A program made the position numbers and the translations under genes. Source: Nitrincola schmidtii (GTDB taxonomy: Bacteria; Pseudomonadota; Gammaproteobacteria; Pseudomonadales; Balneatricaceae). From it: a stretch of 64,000 bases of DNA. This document shows, one piece after another, positions 9,480 to 19,524 of the stretch. Position 1 is the stretch's first letter, and every line of letters begins with the position of its first letter. The notes under the pieces are model-generated. The model was given only the letters and a program-made list of their open reading frames with translations. It searched no databases and had not been told where the DNA came from. The stretch spans positions 62,001 to 126,000 of the forward strand of contig NZ_WBOL01000010.1 of NCBI RefSeq assembly GCF_008973715.1, read 5' to 3'.

Positions 9480-10616
9480 TTAGTGCAGCATGATGCTGGC
9501 AAAGGTCGGTTCATCACGTGCTTGGGCCAGTGCTTTCATCGCGGAAGAGACTCTTGGCTCTGAGTTAATAACTGGCGGCTGAGTCGTTGCATGACTCATC
9601 ACTGGAGTCACCGGTCGAAGATCCGACAGTCCTTGGCGTTCTTCTCTGGGTGGTAAACCAAAGTATTCACGATAACATTTGGAAAAGTGCGGTGTGGAAG
9701 CGAAACCACAAGCAGAAGCGACTTCAATAATGGATAGACTGCTCTGTTTCAGTAGTTGCCGTGCTCGCACTAAACGCAGTTTCAAATAGTAGCGCGAAGG
9801 TGAGCAGTGCAGATATTTCTGGAATAAGCGTTCAAGCTGACGTCTTGAAAGATGGGCATAGTTGGCCAGTTCATCCAAGGTTAGCAGCTCTTCAAGGTTA
9901 GATTCCATTAACGCAACAATTTCCAGTAGCTTGGGCTGAGTTGATCCGAGAACATGCTTCAACGGAACCCGCTGCTGGTCTTGCTCATTGCGTACACGGT
10001 CATAAATAAACATATCAGAGATGCCCGCAGAGAGTTGTTTGCCATGCTCTCGGGCAATCAGATTTAGCATCATGTCTAAGGGTGCCGTACCACCAGATGA
10101 GGTCATACGCTCACGGTCGATACTGAAGAGTTTGGATGACAATTCAATTTTGGGAAAGGCTTCTTTTAAAGAGGCGATACATTCCCAGTGTATACTGGCC
10201 TCAAAATGATCCAACAAACCCGCTTGTGCCAGTACCCAACTCCCTGTACAGATAGCACCCAGCGTTCTATGCTGCCTAGCCTGTTGTTGTAGCCAACTGA
10301 AATGCTCTTTAGTCGCGCTGTGTTGAGCCGCATAGCCACCACAGACAATGACGATATCCAGTTTAAGTTGTTCTTCCATCGCTGCATCAGGAGTCACGGT
10401 CAATCCATCACTGGCTTGAACCTGAACGCCACCCGGTGATAGCGTGAACCATTGATAGAGCTCTTCCCCACTAAGCTGGTTGGCCATGCGTAAGGGTTCA
10501 ATAGCGGATGCCAGCGATATCAATGTGAAGTTATTCATTAATAAAAAACCGATCGTGACGGTTTTAGGTTTTTTAGCAGCAGTGAGCGCAACAGCGCCTT
10601 TGGGAGTAGCAGACAT
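9480..10616 (-). CDS. gbdR: GlxA-family AraC-type regulator, probable GbdR
   Basis: An N-terminal DJ-1/PfpI-like glutamine-amidotransferase fold (about residues 18-190, with the AICTGSW block) is followed by a double helix-turn-helix AraC domain in the last 110 or so residues. This is the GbdR/ArgR/CdhR architecture. GbdR activates betaine and dimethylglycine catabolism genes in Pseudomonas when those compounds accumulate. The gene faces the glyA-sox-purU-sdaA operon across a shared terminator, supporting the role. The frame is open to an ATG at 10643, but only the ATG at 10616 has a good Shine-Dalgarno site (GGAG, 8 bases away), giving 378 residues. A paralogue of the same subfamily, such as a carnitine regulator, is the main alternative. 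Confidence 0.8.
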   Translation of the reverse strand: MSATPKGAVALTAAKKPKTVTIGFLLMNNFTLISLASAIEPLRMANQLSGEELYQWFTLSPGGVQVQASDGLTVTPDAAMEEQLKLDIVIVCGGYAAQHSATKEHFSWLQQQARQHRTLGAICTGSWVLAQAGLLDHFEASIHWECIASLKEAFPKIELSSKLFSIDRERMTSSGGTAPLDMMLNLIAREHGKQLSAGISDMFIYDRVRNEQDQQRVPLKHVLGSTQPKLLEIVALMESNLEELLTLDELANYAHLSRRQLERLFQKYLHCSPSRYYLKLRLVRARQLLKQSSLSIIEVASACGFASTPHFSKCYREYFGLPPREERQGLSDLRPVTPVMSHATTQPPVINSEPRVSSAMKALAQARDEPTFASIMLH

Positions 10617-10758
10617 TGACATAGCTCCAGGTTGTGGTGTCATTTAAGCATCAGAAAAATCTTCCAATGCTGTGACCTTTTATTGTTATTGTGTGGGTAG
10701 AGCAAAGCGGTATTGTTTCGCTCTACACTGAACCTCGATGTCGTTTTCGGGCACGTTC

Positions 10759-10792
10759 AACAGCAAATGTAATGCAAATGTCGTAAATAGGC
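10759..10792 (+). promoter_or_regulatory. GCAAAT-containing repeats upstream of gbdR
   Basis: TGTCGTAAATAGGC at 10779-10792 matches 11 of 14 bases of the direct repeat found before glyA. A weaker partner with the shared GCAAAT core starts about 20 bases earlier (10759-10772). GCAAATGTAAT and GCAAATGTCGT also stand in tandem at 10763-10784. The site is in the 267-base gap between gbdR and the LysR gene and could be used for autoregulation. Weak evidence, from comparison by eye only. Confidence 0.25.
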
Positions 10793-10825
10793 ATGTGTTA
10801 TTTCGTGTCTGTGTATAAAATAACT

Positions 10826-10841
10826 ATTGCTGTATGGCAAT
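10826..10841. promoter_or_regulatory. Inverted repeat before the LysR gene
   Basis: ATTGC-N6-GCAAT, which includes a T-N11-A pattern typical of LysR-type binding sites, lies 43 bases upstream of the LysR start. TATAAA at 10814-10819 may be its -10 box. An autoregulatory site is plausible but unproven. Confidence 0.3.
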
Positions 10842-10883
10842 AATCTCCATATTAATGACCTTCGTTTAAGGTGTCGCGTTTTA

Positions 10884-11768
10884 ATGAACCATTGGGACAG
10901 GATAGAAGCCTTTACAGAGGTGGTGCGATTAGGCACTTTCTCTGCTGCTGCACGTCATCTGAATGTGTCTGCATCTCATATTAGTCGTTTGATTGTGAAG
11001 CTAGAGCAGCACCTAGGAACACAATTGCTTTACCGAACGACGCGTAAGGTTCGCTTAACCGATGCCGGTAGAGTCTATTACGAACAGTGTCGACATCTGT
11101 TTGAAGGTTTTCGCGAAGCAGAAGCTGCCATTAATGATTTGCAAAGTAGCCCACGTGGCGTGCTAAAGATTACTGCGGGTTACACCTTCGGGGAGCGTTA
11201 TATCGTCCCCCTGCTAAACAACTTTATGCAGCAACATCCGCAGTTAGAAGTGAATTTACATTTGACCAATCGACGAGTGGACTTAGTTGAAGAAGGCTAT
11301 GACTTAGCCATTCGTGTAGGACCGATGGAAGATTCGTCGCTGATTGCACGAAAGCTCTGGTCACGGGAGGAGATTGTTGTAGGTTCGCCAGAATACCTAG
11401 CTCTCTATGGCGAGCCGATGCAATTACAAGAGTTGACCAAACATGAATGTTTGATCGGATCGCGTGATCGCTGGTTCTTTTTTGATAATGGAGTTCGCAG
11501 AGAGATACGCGTGAAAGGGCGTCTTCGTGCAAACTCGGGCAATGCGTTGCTGGATGCTGCGCTAAAAGGCATTGGATTGGTCCAGTTACCTGCATATTAC
11601 ATCAAAGAATATCTGGATAAGGGAGAGTTAAAGTCAGTGTTAGATGACTATGCTTACCGTGATTCCTCGGTTTGGGTCGTGTATCCACAACACAGACATT
11701 TATCGTCTAAAGTACGTATGTTTATTGACTATCTGGTAGAGAATATTGAACGCAATCAAGGACTGTAA
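10884..11768 (+). CDS. LysR-type regulator, probable formaldehyde-response regulator (GfnR-like)
   Basis: A 294-residue LysR-type protein: winged helix-turn-helix in residues 5-65 (with FSAAARHLNVSASHISRLI) and a type-2 periplasmic-binding-fold effector domain from about residue 90. The frame begins upstream at a TTG (10827), but the ATG at 10884 gives the standard start, with AAGGTG 11 bases before it. In P. aeruginosa the LysR regulator GfnR sits next to adhC-fghA and activates glutathione-dependent formaldehyde detoxification. Here the same neighbours follow after one gene, so I infer the same job. Its last 23 bases overlap the start of the COG0523 gene. LysR regulators are hard to assign, so the regulated genes remain an inference from position. 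Confidence 0.75.
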   Translation: MNHWDRIEAFTEVVRLGTFSAAARHLNVSASHISRLIVKLEQHLGTQLLYRTTRKVRLTDAGRVYYEQCRHLFEGFREAEAAINDLQSSPRGVLKITAGYTFGERYIVPLLNNFMQQHPQLEVNLHLTNRRVDLVEEGYDLAIRVGPMEDSSLIARKLWSREEIVVGSPEYLALYGEPMQLQELTKHECLIGSRDRWFFFDNGVRREIRVKGRLRANSGNALLDAALKGIGLVQLPAYYIKEYLDKGELKSVLDDYAYRDSSVWVVYPQHRHLSSKVRMFIDYLVENIERNQGL

Positions 11769-12777
11769 GCTTCCCGTCAATGTGATTACTGGCTTTTTGG
11801 GGAGTGGTAAAACCACAGCGATAAAACACTTATTAGCACAAAAGCCAGACAATGAACGCTGGGCAATTATTGTCAATGAATTTGGTGAAGTGGGTATTGA
11901 TACGCTCGCTGTTGAAAAAACAGATGAGCTAGAGTTGCTACCTCTGTCAGGTGGGTGTGTTTGCTGCCGTTTAGGTCCGCAACTCCATTCAAGTTTAAAA
12001 AGTTTACTGGCGTTGCAGCAGTTTGATCGTTTGATTATAGAGCCAACCGGTATGGGGCATCCCAGCGGTATCTTGGATACCTTGCTTAAGCCTTATTATC
12101 GACAAAGCTTAGACGTGCAAGCGATTATCTGTTTGCTGGATCCGAGAGATTTAGCAGATCAATCCTTGTTAAACGATCCCACCTTTGTTGATCAAATTAA
12201 TATGTCAGATATTGTCGTTGCGAATAAAGCAGATAGAGCGTCGGATGAAGTGATAGCGAATTTTTATCATCATATGCAGGGTATCTTTCCAGCGAAACAA
12301 CAACTCATTGTGACAGAGCATGGACAATTTGATGTTCAATTATTGGACATGATTCGACAGGGGCAATATCAGGCACAGACACCCGATGCACATGCTCATC
12401 ACCATCAACATCTTACTCAACCACAAATGAACAGTTCGCCTGAACCTTGTTATCCAGTGAGGTACACCAGTGAAGGCATGGGTTTAGTGAGTTGTGGATG
12501 GGTTTTTCACCAAGAAGATATTTTTGATTTTGATGCCTTAGAGGCTTTTCTCTCAAGCTTATCAGGTATTGTCCGCTTAAAAGGAGTGTTTCGACTCGGC
12601 GCTGCCTACGTGTTTATCAATCGAGTCAAAGATGAAATGGATTATGACGCAATCAGTTATCGACGCGACTCTCGTATAGAAATTTTGGCAGAACAGGCAT
12701 TGAACTGGGATGCCATTGAAACTGCCTTGATTGGAATAGCCAAACAGGGCGTCAATTCTCCTTATAGAGATCTCTAA
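11746..12777 (+). CDS. COG0523/CobW-family GTPase, putative metal chaperone
   Basis: A G3E GTPase with Walker A GFLGSGKT at residues 16-23, the family's metal-binding GCVCC motif (Cys71, Cys73, Cys74), an NKAD base-recognition motif near residue 159, a His-rich stretch (AHAHHHQH, about 214-221) and a C-terminal CobW_C domain. Relatives deliver zinc, cobalt or iron to client proteins. The start is TTG at 11746 inside the end of the LysR gene, preceded by GGTAGAG. No internal ATG leaves the P-loop intact. It lies 134 bases before adhC, a zinc enzyme, so a role in supplying zinc to AdhC is an attractive inference. Cobalamin synthesis is unlikely, as no cobalamin genes are nearby. Confidence 0.85.
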   Translation: MNAIKDCKLPVNVITGFLGSGKTTAIKHLLAQKPDNERWAIIVNEFGEVGIDTLAVEKTDELELLPLSGGCVCCRLGPQLHSSLKSLLALQQFDRLIIEPTGMGHPSGILDTLLKPYYRQSLDVQAIICLLDPRDLADQSLLNDPTFVDQINMSDIVVANKADRASDEVIANFYHHMQGIFPAKQQLIVTEHGQFDVQLLDMIRQGQYQAQTPDAHAHHHQHLTQPQMNSSPEPCYPVRYTSEGMGLVSCGWVFHQEDIFDFDALEAFLSSLSGIVRLKGVFRLGAAYVFINRVKDEMDYDAISYRRDSRIEILAEQALNWDAIETALIGIAKQGVNSPYRDL

Positions 12778-12857
12778 TGGATTTAATGGTGTTTGATTGT
12801 TTCTCAGCTGCAACAGTGATTTTCAATTCAAGTCACAATCCGCTGGCGACAAAAAAT

Positions 12858-12885
12858 TATAATCAACGTCTATTCAAATAGATGT
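12858..12885 (+). promoter_or_regulatory. Putative adhC promoter with operator palindrome
   Basis: A consensus -10 box TATAAT (12858-12863) has no recognisable -35 at normal spacing. Directly downstream, at 12866-12885, is an imperfect palindrome with nine-base arms (ACGTCTATT and AATAGATGT, one mismatch, two-base centre). It would overlap the transcription start, 27 bases before the adhC ATG. This fits a regulated promoter. Confidence 0.45.
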
Positions 12886-12899
12886 ATCACACGAAATGA

Positions 12900-14030
<1,131 letters not shown>

Positions 14031-14077
14031 AACAGGATGGGGCGATCAATCAGGTCGCCTCGGTAACAGGAGTTAGC

Positions 14078-14938
14078 ATGAACGAAAAGCTTGAATTATT
14101 AAGCCATGTACGTTGCTTTGAAGGTTGGCAAAACCAATATCAACATTACTCTTCTGCATTGAATTGTGATATGCAGTTTAGTGTCTATTTTCCTCCTTTG
14201 GCGGAAAAGCAAGCCGTTCCGGTTGTGTATTGGCTGTCAGGCTTAACCTGTACCGACCAAAACTTTTCTACTAAGTCAGGTGCTCAGCGAATCGCTTCAG
14301 CATTAGGTGTTGCATTAGTCATACCTGATACGAGTCCAAGGGGTGAGGGGGTGCCTGATGATCCAGAGGGTGCATATGATTTTGGTTTAAGTGCAGGCTT
14401 TTATGTCAATGCTACTGAAACGCCCTGGAAAGATCATTATCAGATGTATGATTACATCGTTGCAGAGCTGCCGACCTTGGTGAAAGCCAATTTACCCGTT
14501 GACCCCAATCAATGGTCAATTATGGGGCACTCCATGGGCGGTCATGGGGCTTTGATGATTGCGTTACGCAACCCTGAAATGTTCAAGTCAGTGAGTGCCT
14601 TCTCTCCGATTGTGAATCCATCAGACTGTCCTTGGGGGCAAAAAGCCTTCAGTCACTATTTGGGTAGTGATCTAGAGAGCTGGAAAATCTATGATACCGT
14701 GCAACTCGTTAAAGCAGGGCTTGTACCTCCGCCGATGTTGGTTGATCAGGGTACTGCAGATGTCTTTCTGGATGAGCAACTGAAAACTGAGGCATTAATC
14801 ACGGCTTGCCAAGATCAAGAGTTGAGCGTGGAGATACGCTATCAACAAGACTACGATCATAGCTTTTATTTTATTATGACCTTCTTGGAAGAACATCTAG
14901 GCTTTCATGCTAAGCATTTGGGTATTCAAAGCGCTTAG
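14078..14938 (+). CDS. fghA: S-formylglutathione hydrolase
   Basis: Hydrolyses S-formylglutathione to formate and glutathione. It is a 286-residue esterase-D-type alpha/beta hydrolase with nucleophile Ser152 in GHSMGG, acid Asp228 (GTADVF) and His261 (DYDHSFY). AGGAG precedes the ATG. The short gap after adhC indicates one operon; a small GGCGA/TCGCC hairpin (14041-14059) lies in that gap and its role is unclear. The stop codon overlaps the stop of the convergent acyltransferase gene, leaving no room for a terminator. Also called frmB. Confidence 0.95.
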   Translation: MNEKLELLSHVRCFEGWQNQYQHYSSALNCDMQFSVYFPPLAEKQAVPVVYWLSGLTCTDQNFSTKSGAQRIASALGVALVIPDTSPRGEGVPDDPEGAYDFGLSAGFYVNATETPWKDHYQMYDYIVAELPTLVKANLPVDPNQWSIMGHSMGGHGALMIALRNPEMFKSVSAFSPIVNPSDCPWGQKAFSHYLGSDLESWKIYDTVQLVKAGLVPPPMLVDQGTADVFLDEQLKTEALITACQDQELSVEIRYQQDYDHSFYFIMTFLEEHLGFHAKHLGIQSA

Positions 14939-16107
14939 TCACTTTCTTTATTCTTTGTCATTTCCTCTGTTTGCCGAAATGGCAAACCTTCACGCAACTC
15001 AAGTTGAAAACGCTTGAGTTGCGTGGCTTCCTCTTCGACAAACGACTTGACTGCCTGAGCGAATCCTAAGTCTTCGATATGATGAACTGACCAGGTTGGG
15101 ATAGGCTCAAAGCCTCTGGCGATTTTATGCTCACCCTGAGCACCCGGATCAAAACGCTTTAGACCTTCCTGAATAGCGTACTCAATGCCTTGGTAGTAAC
15201 AGGTTTCAAAATGGAGACTGTCATATTCTTTTGTAGAGCCCCAATAACGGCCATAGAGTGTTTGGCTGTCTTTAAAAAACAGTGATCCAGCAACAATCGA
15301 CTCTTGGTGGCTGGCGAAGCAAAACATCAGTTGATGACCTAGTTCATGCCTGAGCTTTTCAAAAAAAGAACGGGTCAAGTAGCCGCGTCGACCGCGCTTT
15401 AAGTGCGTCATTTGATAAAAAATCCAGAAATGCTCTAGCTCCTCTTCGCTGACTTCGTTTCCGCTGACCCAATGATGCGTAATGCCTTGTTGAGCAATTT
15501 TTTGTCTTTCCTTGCGCAGGTTTTTGCGTTTACGTGAGTTGAAATGGCTTAAGTAGTGATCGAAATCTTGATAGTCACGGTTAAACCAATGGTATTGCAG
15601 TCCCATCCTAGTAGAGCACTGAGGCTGAGCGAGGAGTTCCGTAGCAGCTGCTTTCAACGAATCATTTAGGAAAAGGCCATGCCAGCTACTGGCTCCCATT
15701 TGTTCAGCGAGTTGGCGTATGCCGGCATAAAATAAACCAAGGGCTTCAGCTTCAGGAAGTCGTGTACCCATGCGCGGCCCTTGAGCCGGTGTATAGGGAA
15801 TTGCAGTCACCAGTTTGGGATAATATTCCAATCCCTGTCGTGCCCAAGCATCCGCCCAACTCCAATCAAAGACATATTCACCATAGGAGTGATTCTTTAT
15901 ATAGAGTGGCATGACGCCAACCGTTTCCCCTTGGCGTACCAATGTCATGTGCATCGGTTGCCAACCTGTTTTAGCGGTGACGGAACCTGAGTCTTCCATG
16001 GCTTTCAAAAAAGCATGCTGAATGAAGGGATAGTCTGTATTGCACAGCTCATTCCATGTGCTTGCGGGTATCTTGTCTATACTGTCGCTAAAGCGTATTT
16101 GATACAT
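14935..16107 (-). CDS. FemAB-like/GNAT-type acyltransferase (DUF482, COG3146)
   Basis: A 390-residue protein recognised as the COG3146/DUF482 family, which has a duplicated GNAT-like fold related to FemAB peptidoglycan acyltransferases. Family hallmarks visible are FNSRKRKNLRKERQ near residues 190-203, the WIFYQMTHLKRGRRGYL segment, and the late FDPGAQGEHKIARGF block. No signal peptide or membrane segment is seen, so it is probably cytoplasmic. The substrate is unknown. It is convergent with fghA with overlapping stop codons and divergent from the HIT gene. No link to formaldehyde metabolism is apparent beyond proximity. Confidence 0.8.
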   Translation of the reverse strand: MYQIRFSDSIDKIPASTWNELCNTDYPFIQHAFLKAMEDSGSVTAKTGWQPMHMTLVRQGETVGVMPLYIKNHSYGEYVFDWSWADAWARQGLEYYPKLVTAIPYTPAQGPRMGTRLPEAEALGLFYAGIRQLAEQMGASSWHGLFLNDSLKAAATELLAQPQCSTRMGLQYHWFNRDYQDFDHYLSHFNSRKRKNLRKERQKIAQQGITHHWVSGNEVSEEELEHFWIFYQMTHLKRGRRGYLTRSFFEKLRHELGHQLMFCFASHQESIVAGSLFFKDSQTLYGRYWGSTKEYDSLHFETCYYQGIEYAIQEGLKRFDPGAQGEHKIARGFEPIPTWSVHHIEDLGFAQAVKSFVEEEATQLKRFQLELREGLPFRQTEEMTKNKESD

Positions 16108-16205
16108 GAGATGCCGTTTAGAATAAATTTAGAATCTGATTTAGTCATGTTATACGCTATTATCAGTCGATTCATATCATCAGGTTAGATCATAAGGAGC
16201 ATTCA

Positions 16206-16661
16206 ATGGATGAGCTAGAGTTAGAATTTAAACTACATCCTCAGCTTAAGGCAGATACCTGGGTGATCGGTGACTTTCCATTATGTCGATTGTTGATGAT
16301 GAAAGATGCCAATTATCCATGGTTTATTTTGGTGCCTAGACGTGCCGGTGTGACGGAAATATATCATTTGTCAGCCAAAGAAAGGGCGCAAATGATCGAA
16401 GAGTCGGCAGAGCTTAGTGAAACGCTCGCAGATCTATTTATGGCACGTAAAATGAATGTGGCGGCGCTAGGAAATATGGTCCCCCAGCTTCATCTTCACC
16501 ACATCGTTCGCTATGAAGATGATGTTGCTTGGCCGGGTCCCGTCTGGGGAGTGGCAGAAGCTAAACCCTATAGCGACGAGCAGGTGACGTCGATCTTTAA
16601 GAAACTTGATGTGTTGCTAGAAGGAGAGTTGGACTTTATTCTGGAGATTGATGCGCCCTAG
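16206..16661 (+). CDS. HIT-family nucleotide-binding protein
   Basis: A 151-residue histidine-triad protein. The signature region QLHLHHIVR (residues 94-102) follows the pattern Q-x-H-x-H, making His96 the likely catalytic residue and Gln94 the replacement of the first His, as in some bacterial HIT proteins. Such proteins hydrolyse nucleoside phosphoramidates, AMP esters or dinucleoside polyphosphates; the substrate here is unknown. AAGGAG precedes the ATG. The last 26 bases overlap the end of the convergent hydrolase gene. Confidence 0.85.
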   Translation: MDELELEFKLHPQLKADTWVIGDFPLCRLLMMKDANYPWFILVPRRAGVTEIYHLSAKERAQMIEESAELSETLADLFMARKMNVAALGNMVPQLHLHHIVRYEDDVAWPGPVWGVAEAKPYSDEQVTSIFKKLDVLLEGELDFILEIDAP

Positions 16662-17538
16662 CATAGGGTCTGATAGGAACAGCTTTGTGTAGAAACTGCA
16701 CCAGTTCGTCACCATGCTCGACAATACTAGGTGTGAGGTCATGTCCACCTTCAAGAATTTTCAGTAAAACCTCATCTGTTTTGCTGACAAGGGTGTAAAC
16801 ATCGTTAATCGGAATGACCTCATCATCTTCTCCATGGACGACCAATAAAGGGCAGCGGATGCCGGTAATGGATTTGATCGGAGCAATATCATCGAATTGG
16901 TGACCAATTACTCGTTCGACATAACCCAAGACATACCAACCGAGCGGAAAAAAGGGGATACCTTTTTCGCTAAGCCAGCGCTTCATCATATCCGCAGGAT
17001 GTGCAAAACTGGACAGGCTGACCACAGCGCTGATGTCATCACGGCGAGAGGCAGCAAGTAATGTCGCAGCGGCGCCCACCGAATGACCTAACAAGGCAAT
17101 CTTTCCGTTAGGGTGTTGTGTCTTCAACCAAGCAATAGCGGCATCGATATCTTCCGCAAAGCGTGGCATCGAAGAGAAAGTATCTTCATCACTATTGCCA
17201 TGGTTGCGAACATCGAAAAGCATCACGCTCCAACCGGCCTCCAGCAGTAAAGGGACTAAAGGCAATAACGCTGCTCTATTAGCCCCCCAGCCGTGAGTTA
17301 AAATAGCGTGTCGGTCGGTTTGTTGTCCCTGAATCCACCATCCTTCTAGGGTCAAATCGCCTTGGGTTGGAAATCGAATGGTTTGCGCCTGCACTTGATC
17401 GAGTTTAGGCAATTCAGTAATGGGAATGCGTGATGGGCTTAGTTGTTGATGCAGCCGTTGATGGAAAAGCCGAGTCACGACAAGGGTGGCAATCAGCGCG
17501 ATAAACAAAAATCCGATGGCATAGAGCCAAAAATCCAT
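16636..17538 (-). CDS. Membrane-anchored alpha/beta hydrolase
   Basis: A 300-residue serine hydrolase of the dienelactone-hydrolase/YfhR-like group. Residues 4-22 form one N-terminal hydrophobic helix, probably an uncleaved anchor. The oxyanion segment THGWGANR is at 81-88, the nucleophile Ser153 lies in GHSVGA, the acid is in the GEDDEV segment, and the final His is in EGGHD near residue 267. The substrate is unknown. The gene ends inside the end of the HIT gene on the other strand, and its start faces aspS across 139 bases. Confidence 0.8.
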   Translation of the reverse strand: MDFWLYAIGFLFIALIATLVVTRLFHQRLHQQLSPSRIPITELPKLDQVQAQTIRFPTQGDLTLEGWWIQGQQTDRHAILTHGWGANRAALLPLVPLLLEAGWSVMLFDVRNHGNSDEDTFSSMPRFAEDIDAAIAWLKTQHPNGKIALLGHSVGAAATLLAASRRDDISAVVSLSSFAHPADMMKRWLSEKGIPFFPLGWYVLGYVERVIGHQFDDIAPIKSITGIRCPLLVVHGEDDEVIPINDVYTLVSKTDEVLLKILEGGHDLTPSIVEHGDELVQFLHKAVPIRPYARAHQSPE

Positions 17539-17601
17539 ATTCTTTCCTTTAAAAGACGATTTCCAAGCATGACAGAGTCGATATTATATTCAGCTTTAGC
17601 G

Positions 17602-17630
17602 CTGTCAGCGATGTTAAATTAGGGTATAAT
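17602..17630 (+). promoter_or_regulatory. Sigma-70 promoter for aspS
   Basis: CTGTCA (17602-17607, four of six matches to TTGACA) and the perfect -10 box TATAAT (17625-17630) are 17 bases apart, 47 bases upstream of the aspS start. Confidence 0.6.
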
Positions 17631-17677
17631 TTCGCGCTAATTTGCAATAACCGTGACGGAAACAGGAAAGAGATATC

Positions 17678-19441
17678 ATGCGCAGCCATTATTGCGGCGA
17701 TCTTCGTATAGAACATATCGGCCAAGAGATAACACTAACAGGGTGGGTACACCGTCGTCGAGATCATGGTGGAGTTATCTTCCTCGATGTCAGAGATCGT
17801 GAAGGTATCACTCAAGTGGTCTTCGATCCTGATCGTGAAGCCAGCTTTGCGTTAGCGGATAGTGTGCGTAACGAATACGTGATTGAAGTCAAAGGTCTTG
17901 TCCGTGCGCGTCCTGAAGGCACCGAAAACAAAGAGATGCCGACAGGATCTATTGAAGTGTTGGGCAAAGAGCTGGTTATCTTAAACAAGGCTGATACACC
18001 GCCATTCCAGCTCGATGATCATCAGCAGGTCGGTGAAGACGTTCGTCTACGTAACCGCTTTATTGATCTACGTCGTCCTGAGATTCAACGCAAATTACGT
18101 TTCCGTTCTAAAATCACGCATTACATTCGTAACTACTTAGAAGAAAACGGCTTCCTCGATATCGAAACACCGATATTGACGCGTGCAACCCCAGAAGGTG
18201 CGCGTGATTACTTGGTACCTAGCCGTACCCATGAAGGTCATTTCTTTGCACTGCCACAGTCACCTCAGTTGTTTAAACAGTTGTTGATGGTGTCAGGTTT
18301 CGACCGTTACTACCAAATTGCCAAATGTTTCCGTGATGAAGATTTACGTGCCGATCGTCAGCCTGAATTTACACAGATCGATATTGAAACCTCTTTTATG
18401 GATGAAGAGGCAATTATCGCAATCACTGAAAAAATGATTCGTGGGTTGTTCCAAGAGCAGCTGAACGTGGATCTCGGTGATTTCCCTCGCATGCCTTATT
18501 CTGAAGCGATGCAGCGTTACGGTTCGGATAAGCCCGATCTGCGTATTCCGATGGAACTTGTTGATGTGGCCGATTTAGTAGCGGGCGTTGACTTTAAAGT
18601 CTTTGCAGCCCCTGCCACGGATCCCAAAGGTCGTGTAGCGGCATTGAGAGTCCCGGGTGGTGCTGAATTAACCCGTAAGCAAATTGATGACTACACCAAG
18701 TTTGTCAGCATTTATGGTGCGAAAGGCTTGGCGTGGATCAAAGTTAACGCCCTTGAAACCGGTGCGGAAGGTCTTCAGTCACCCATCGTCAAGTTCTTGG
18801 GTGAAGACGTTGCCTTGCAGATTATGCAGCGTGTCGGTGCGCAGAATGGAGACCTGGTCTTCTTTGGTGCGGATAAAACCAAGATCGTTAACGAAGCACT
18901 GGGTGCGTTGCGTATCAAGGTCGGTGAAGATCTGAATATGCTTCAGTGTGAGTGGGCGCCTTTATGGGTGGTTGACTTCCCCATGTTTGAAGAAGATGGC
19001 AAAGGTGGCTTAACCGCATTGCATCATCCCTTCACGTCGCCCAACTGTTCACCAGAAGAGTTGATTGCTGAACCTGAAGGTAAGCTGTCACGTGCTTATG
19101 ACATGGTATTAAACGGTACCGAGTTAGGTGGTGGTTCTGTCCGTATTCACGATCAAACCATGCAGCGTGCTGTCTTTAAGGTGCTGGGTATTACCGACGA
19201 AGAAGCCGAAGAGAAGTTTGGCTTCTTATTGAACGCATTACGTTATGGTGCGCCTCCGCACGGTGGTTTGGCCTTCGGTTTAGATCGCTTAGTCATGCTG
19301 ATGACGGGATCTGCATCGATTCGTGAAGTGATTGCTTTCCCGAAAACCCAGAGTGCGGCGTGTTTGTTAACCGATGCACCGGGTGAAGTCAGTGCTGCTC
19401 AATTACGTGAGTTGAATATCAAACTGCGCAAAACACCTTAA
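17678..19441 (+). CDS. aspS: Aspartyl-tRNA synthetase (probably Asp/Asn non-discriminating)
   Basis: Class II synthetase charging tRNA-Asp, 587 residues. It has an N-terminal OB-fold anticodon domain, motif 2 around [16 protein letters not shown], the bacterial GAD insertion, and motif 3 [12 protein letters not shown] near the end. In the anticodon domain, His30 (RRRDHGG) and Gly81 (RPEGTEN) correspond to the His/Gly pair reported for the non-discriminating P. aeruginosa enzyme, where the discriminating E. coli enzyme has Leu and Lys. I infer that it also makes Asp-tRNA-Asn, to be amidated by GatCAB; those genes are not in the window. A good promoter lies upstream and a hairpin follows the stop. 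Confidence 0.96.
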   Translation: MRSHYCGDLRIEHIGQEITLTGWVHRRRDHGGVIFLDVRDREGITQVVFDPDREASFALADSVRNEYVIEVKGLVRARPEGTENKEMPTGSIEVLGKELVILNKADTPPFQLDDHQQVGEDVRLRNRFIDLRRPEIQRKLRFRSKITHYIRNYLEENGFLDIETPILTRATPEGARDYLVPSRTHEGHFFALPQSPQLFKQLLMVSGFDRYYQIAKCFRDEDLRADRQPEFTQIDIETSFMDEEAIIAITEKMIRGLFQEQLNVDLGDFPRMPYSEAMQRYGSDKPDLRIPMELVDVADLVAGVDFKVFAAPATDPKGRVAALRVPGGAELTRKQIDDYTKFVSIYGAKGLAWIKVNALETGAEGLQSPIVKFLGEDVALQIMQRVGAQNGDLVFFGADKTKIVNEALGALRIKVGEDLNMLQCEWAPLWVVDFPMFEEDGKGGLTALHHPFTSPNCSPEELIAEPEGKLSRAYDMVLNGTELGGGSVRIHDQTMQRAVFKVLGITDEEAEEKFGFLLNALRYGAPPHGGLAFGLDRLVMLMTGSASIREVIAFPKTQSAACLLTDAPGEVSAAQLRELNIKLRKTP

Positions 19442-19482
19442 GGGTATGCAGCACTACTGATAGAGAGTAGCAGAATGAACTT

Positions 19483-19509
19483 AGGGGCTTGCGAGCCCCT
19501 TCTTTGTTA
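19483..19509 (+). terminator. Rho-independent terminator after aspS
   Basis: AGGGGCT (19483-19489), loop TGCG and AGCCCCT (19494-19500) form a perfect 7-base stem followed by TCTTTGTT. The tail is only partly T, so some read-through into yebC is likely. Confidence 0.65.
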
Positions 19510-19524
19510 GTGAGGTAAGGTGGT

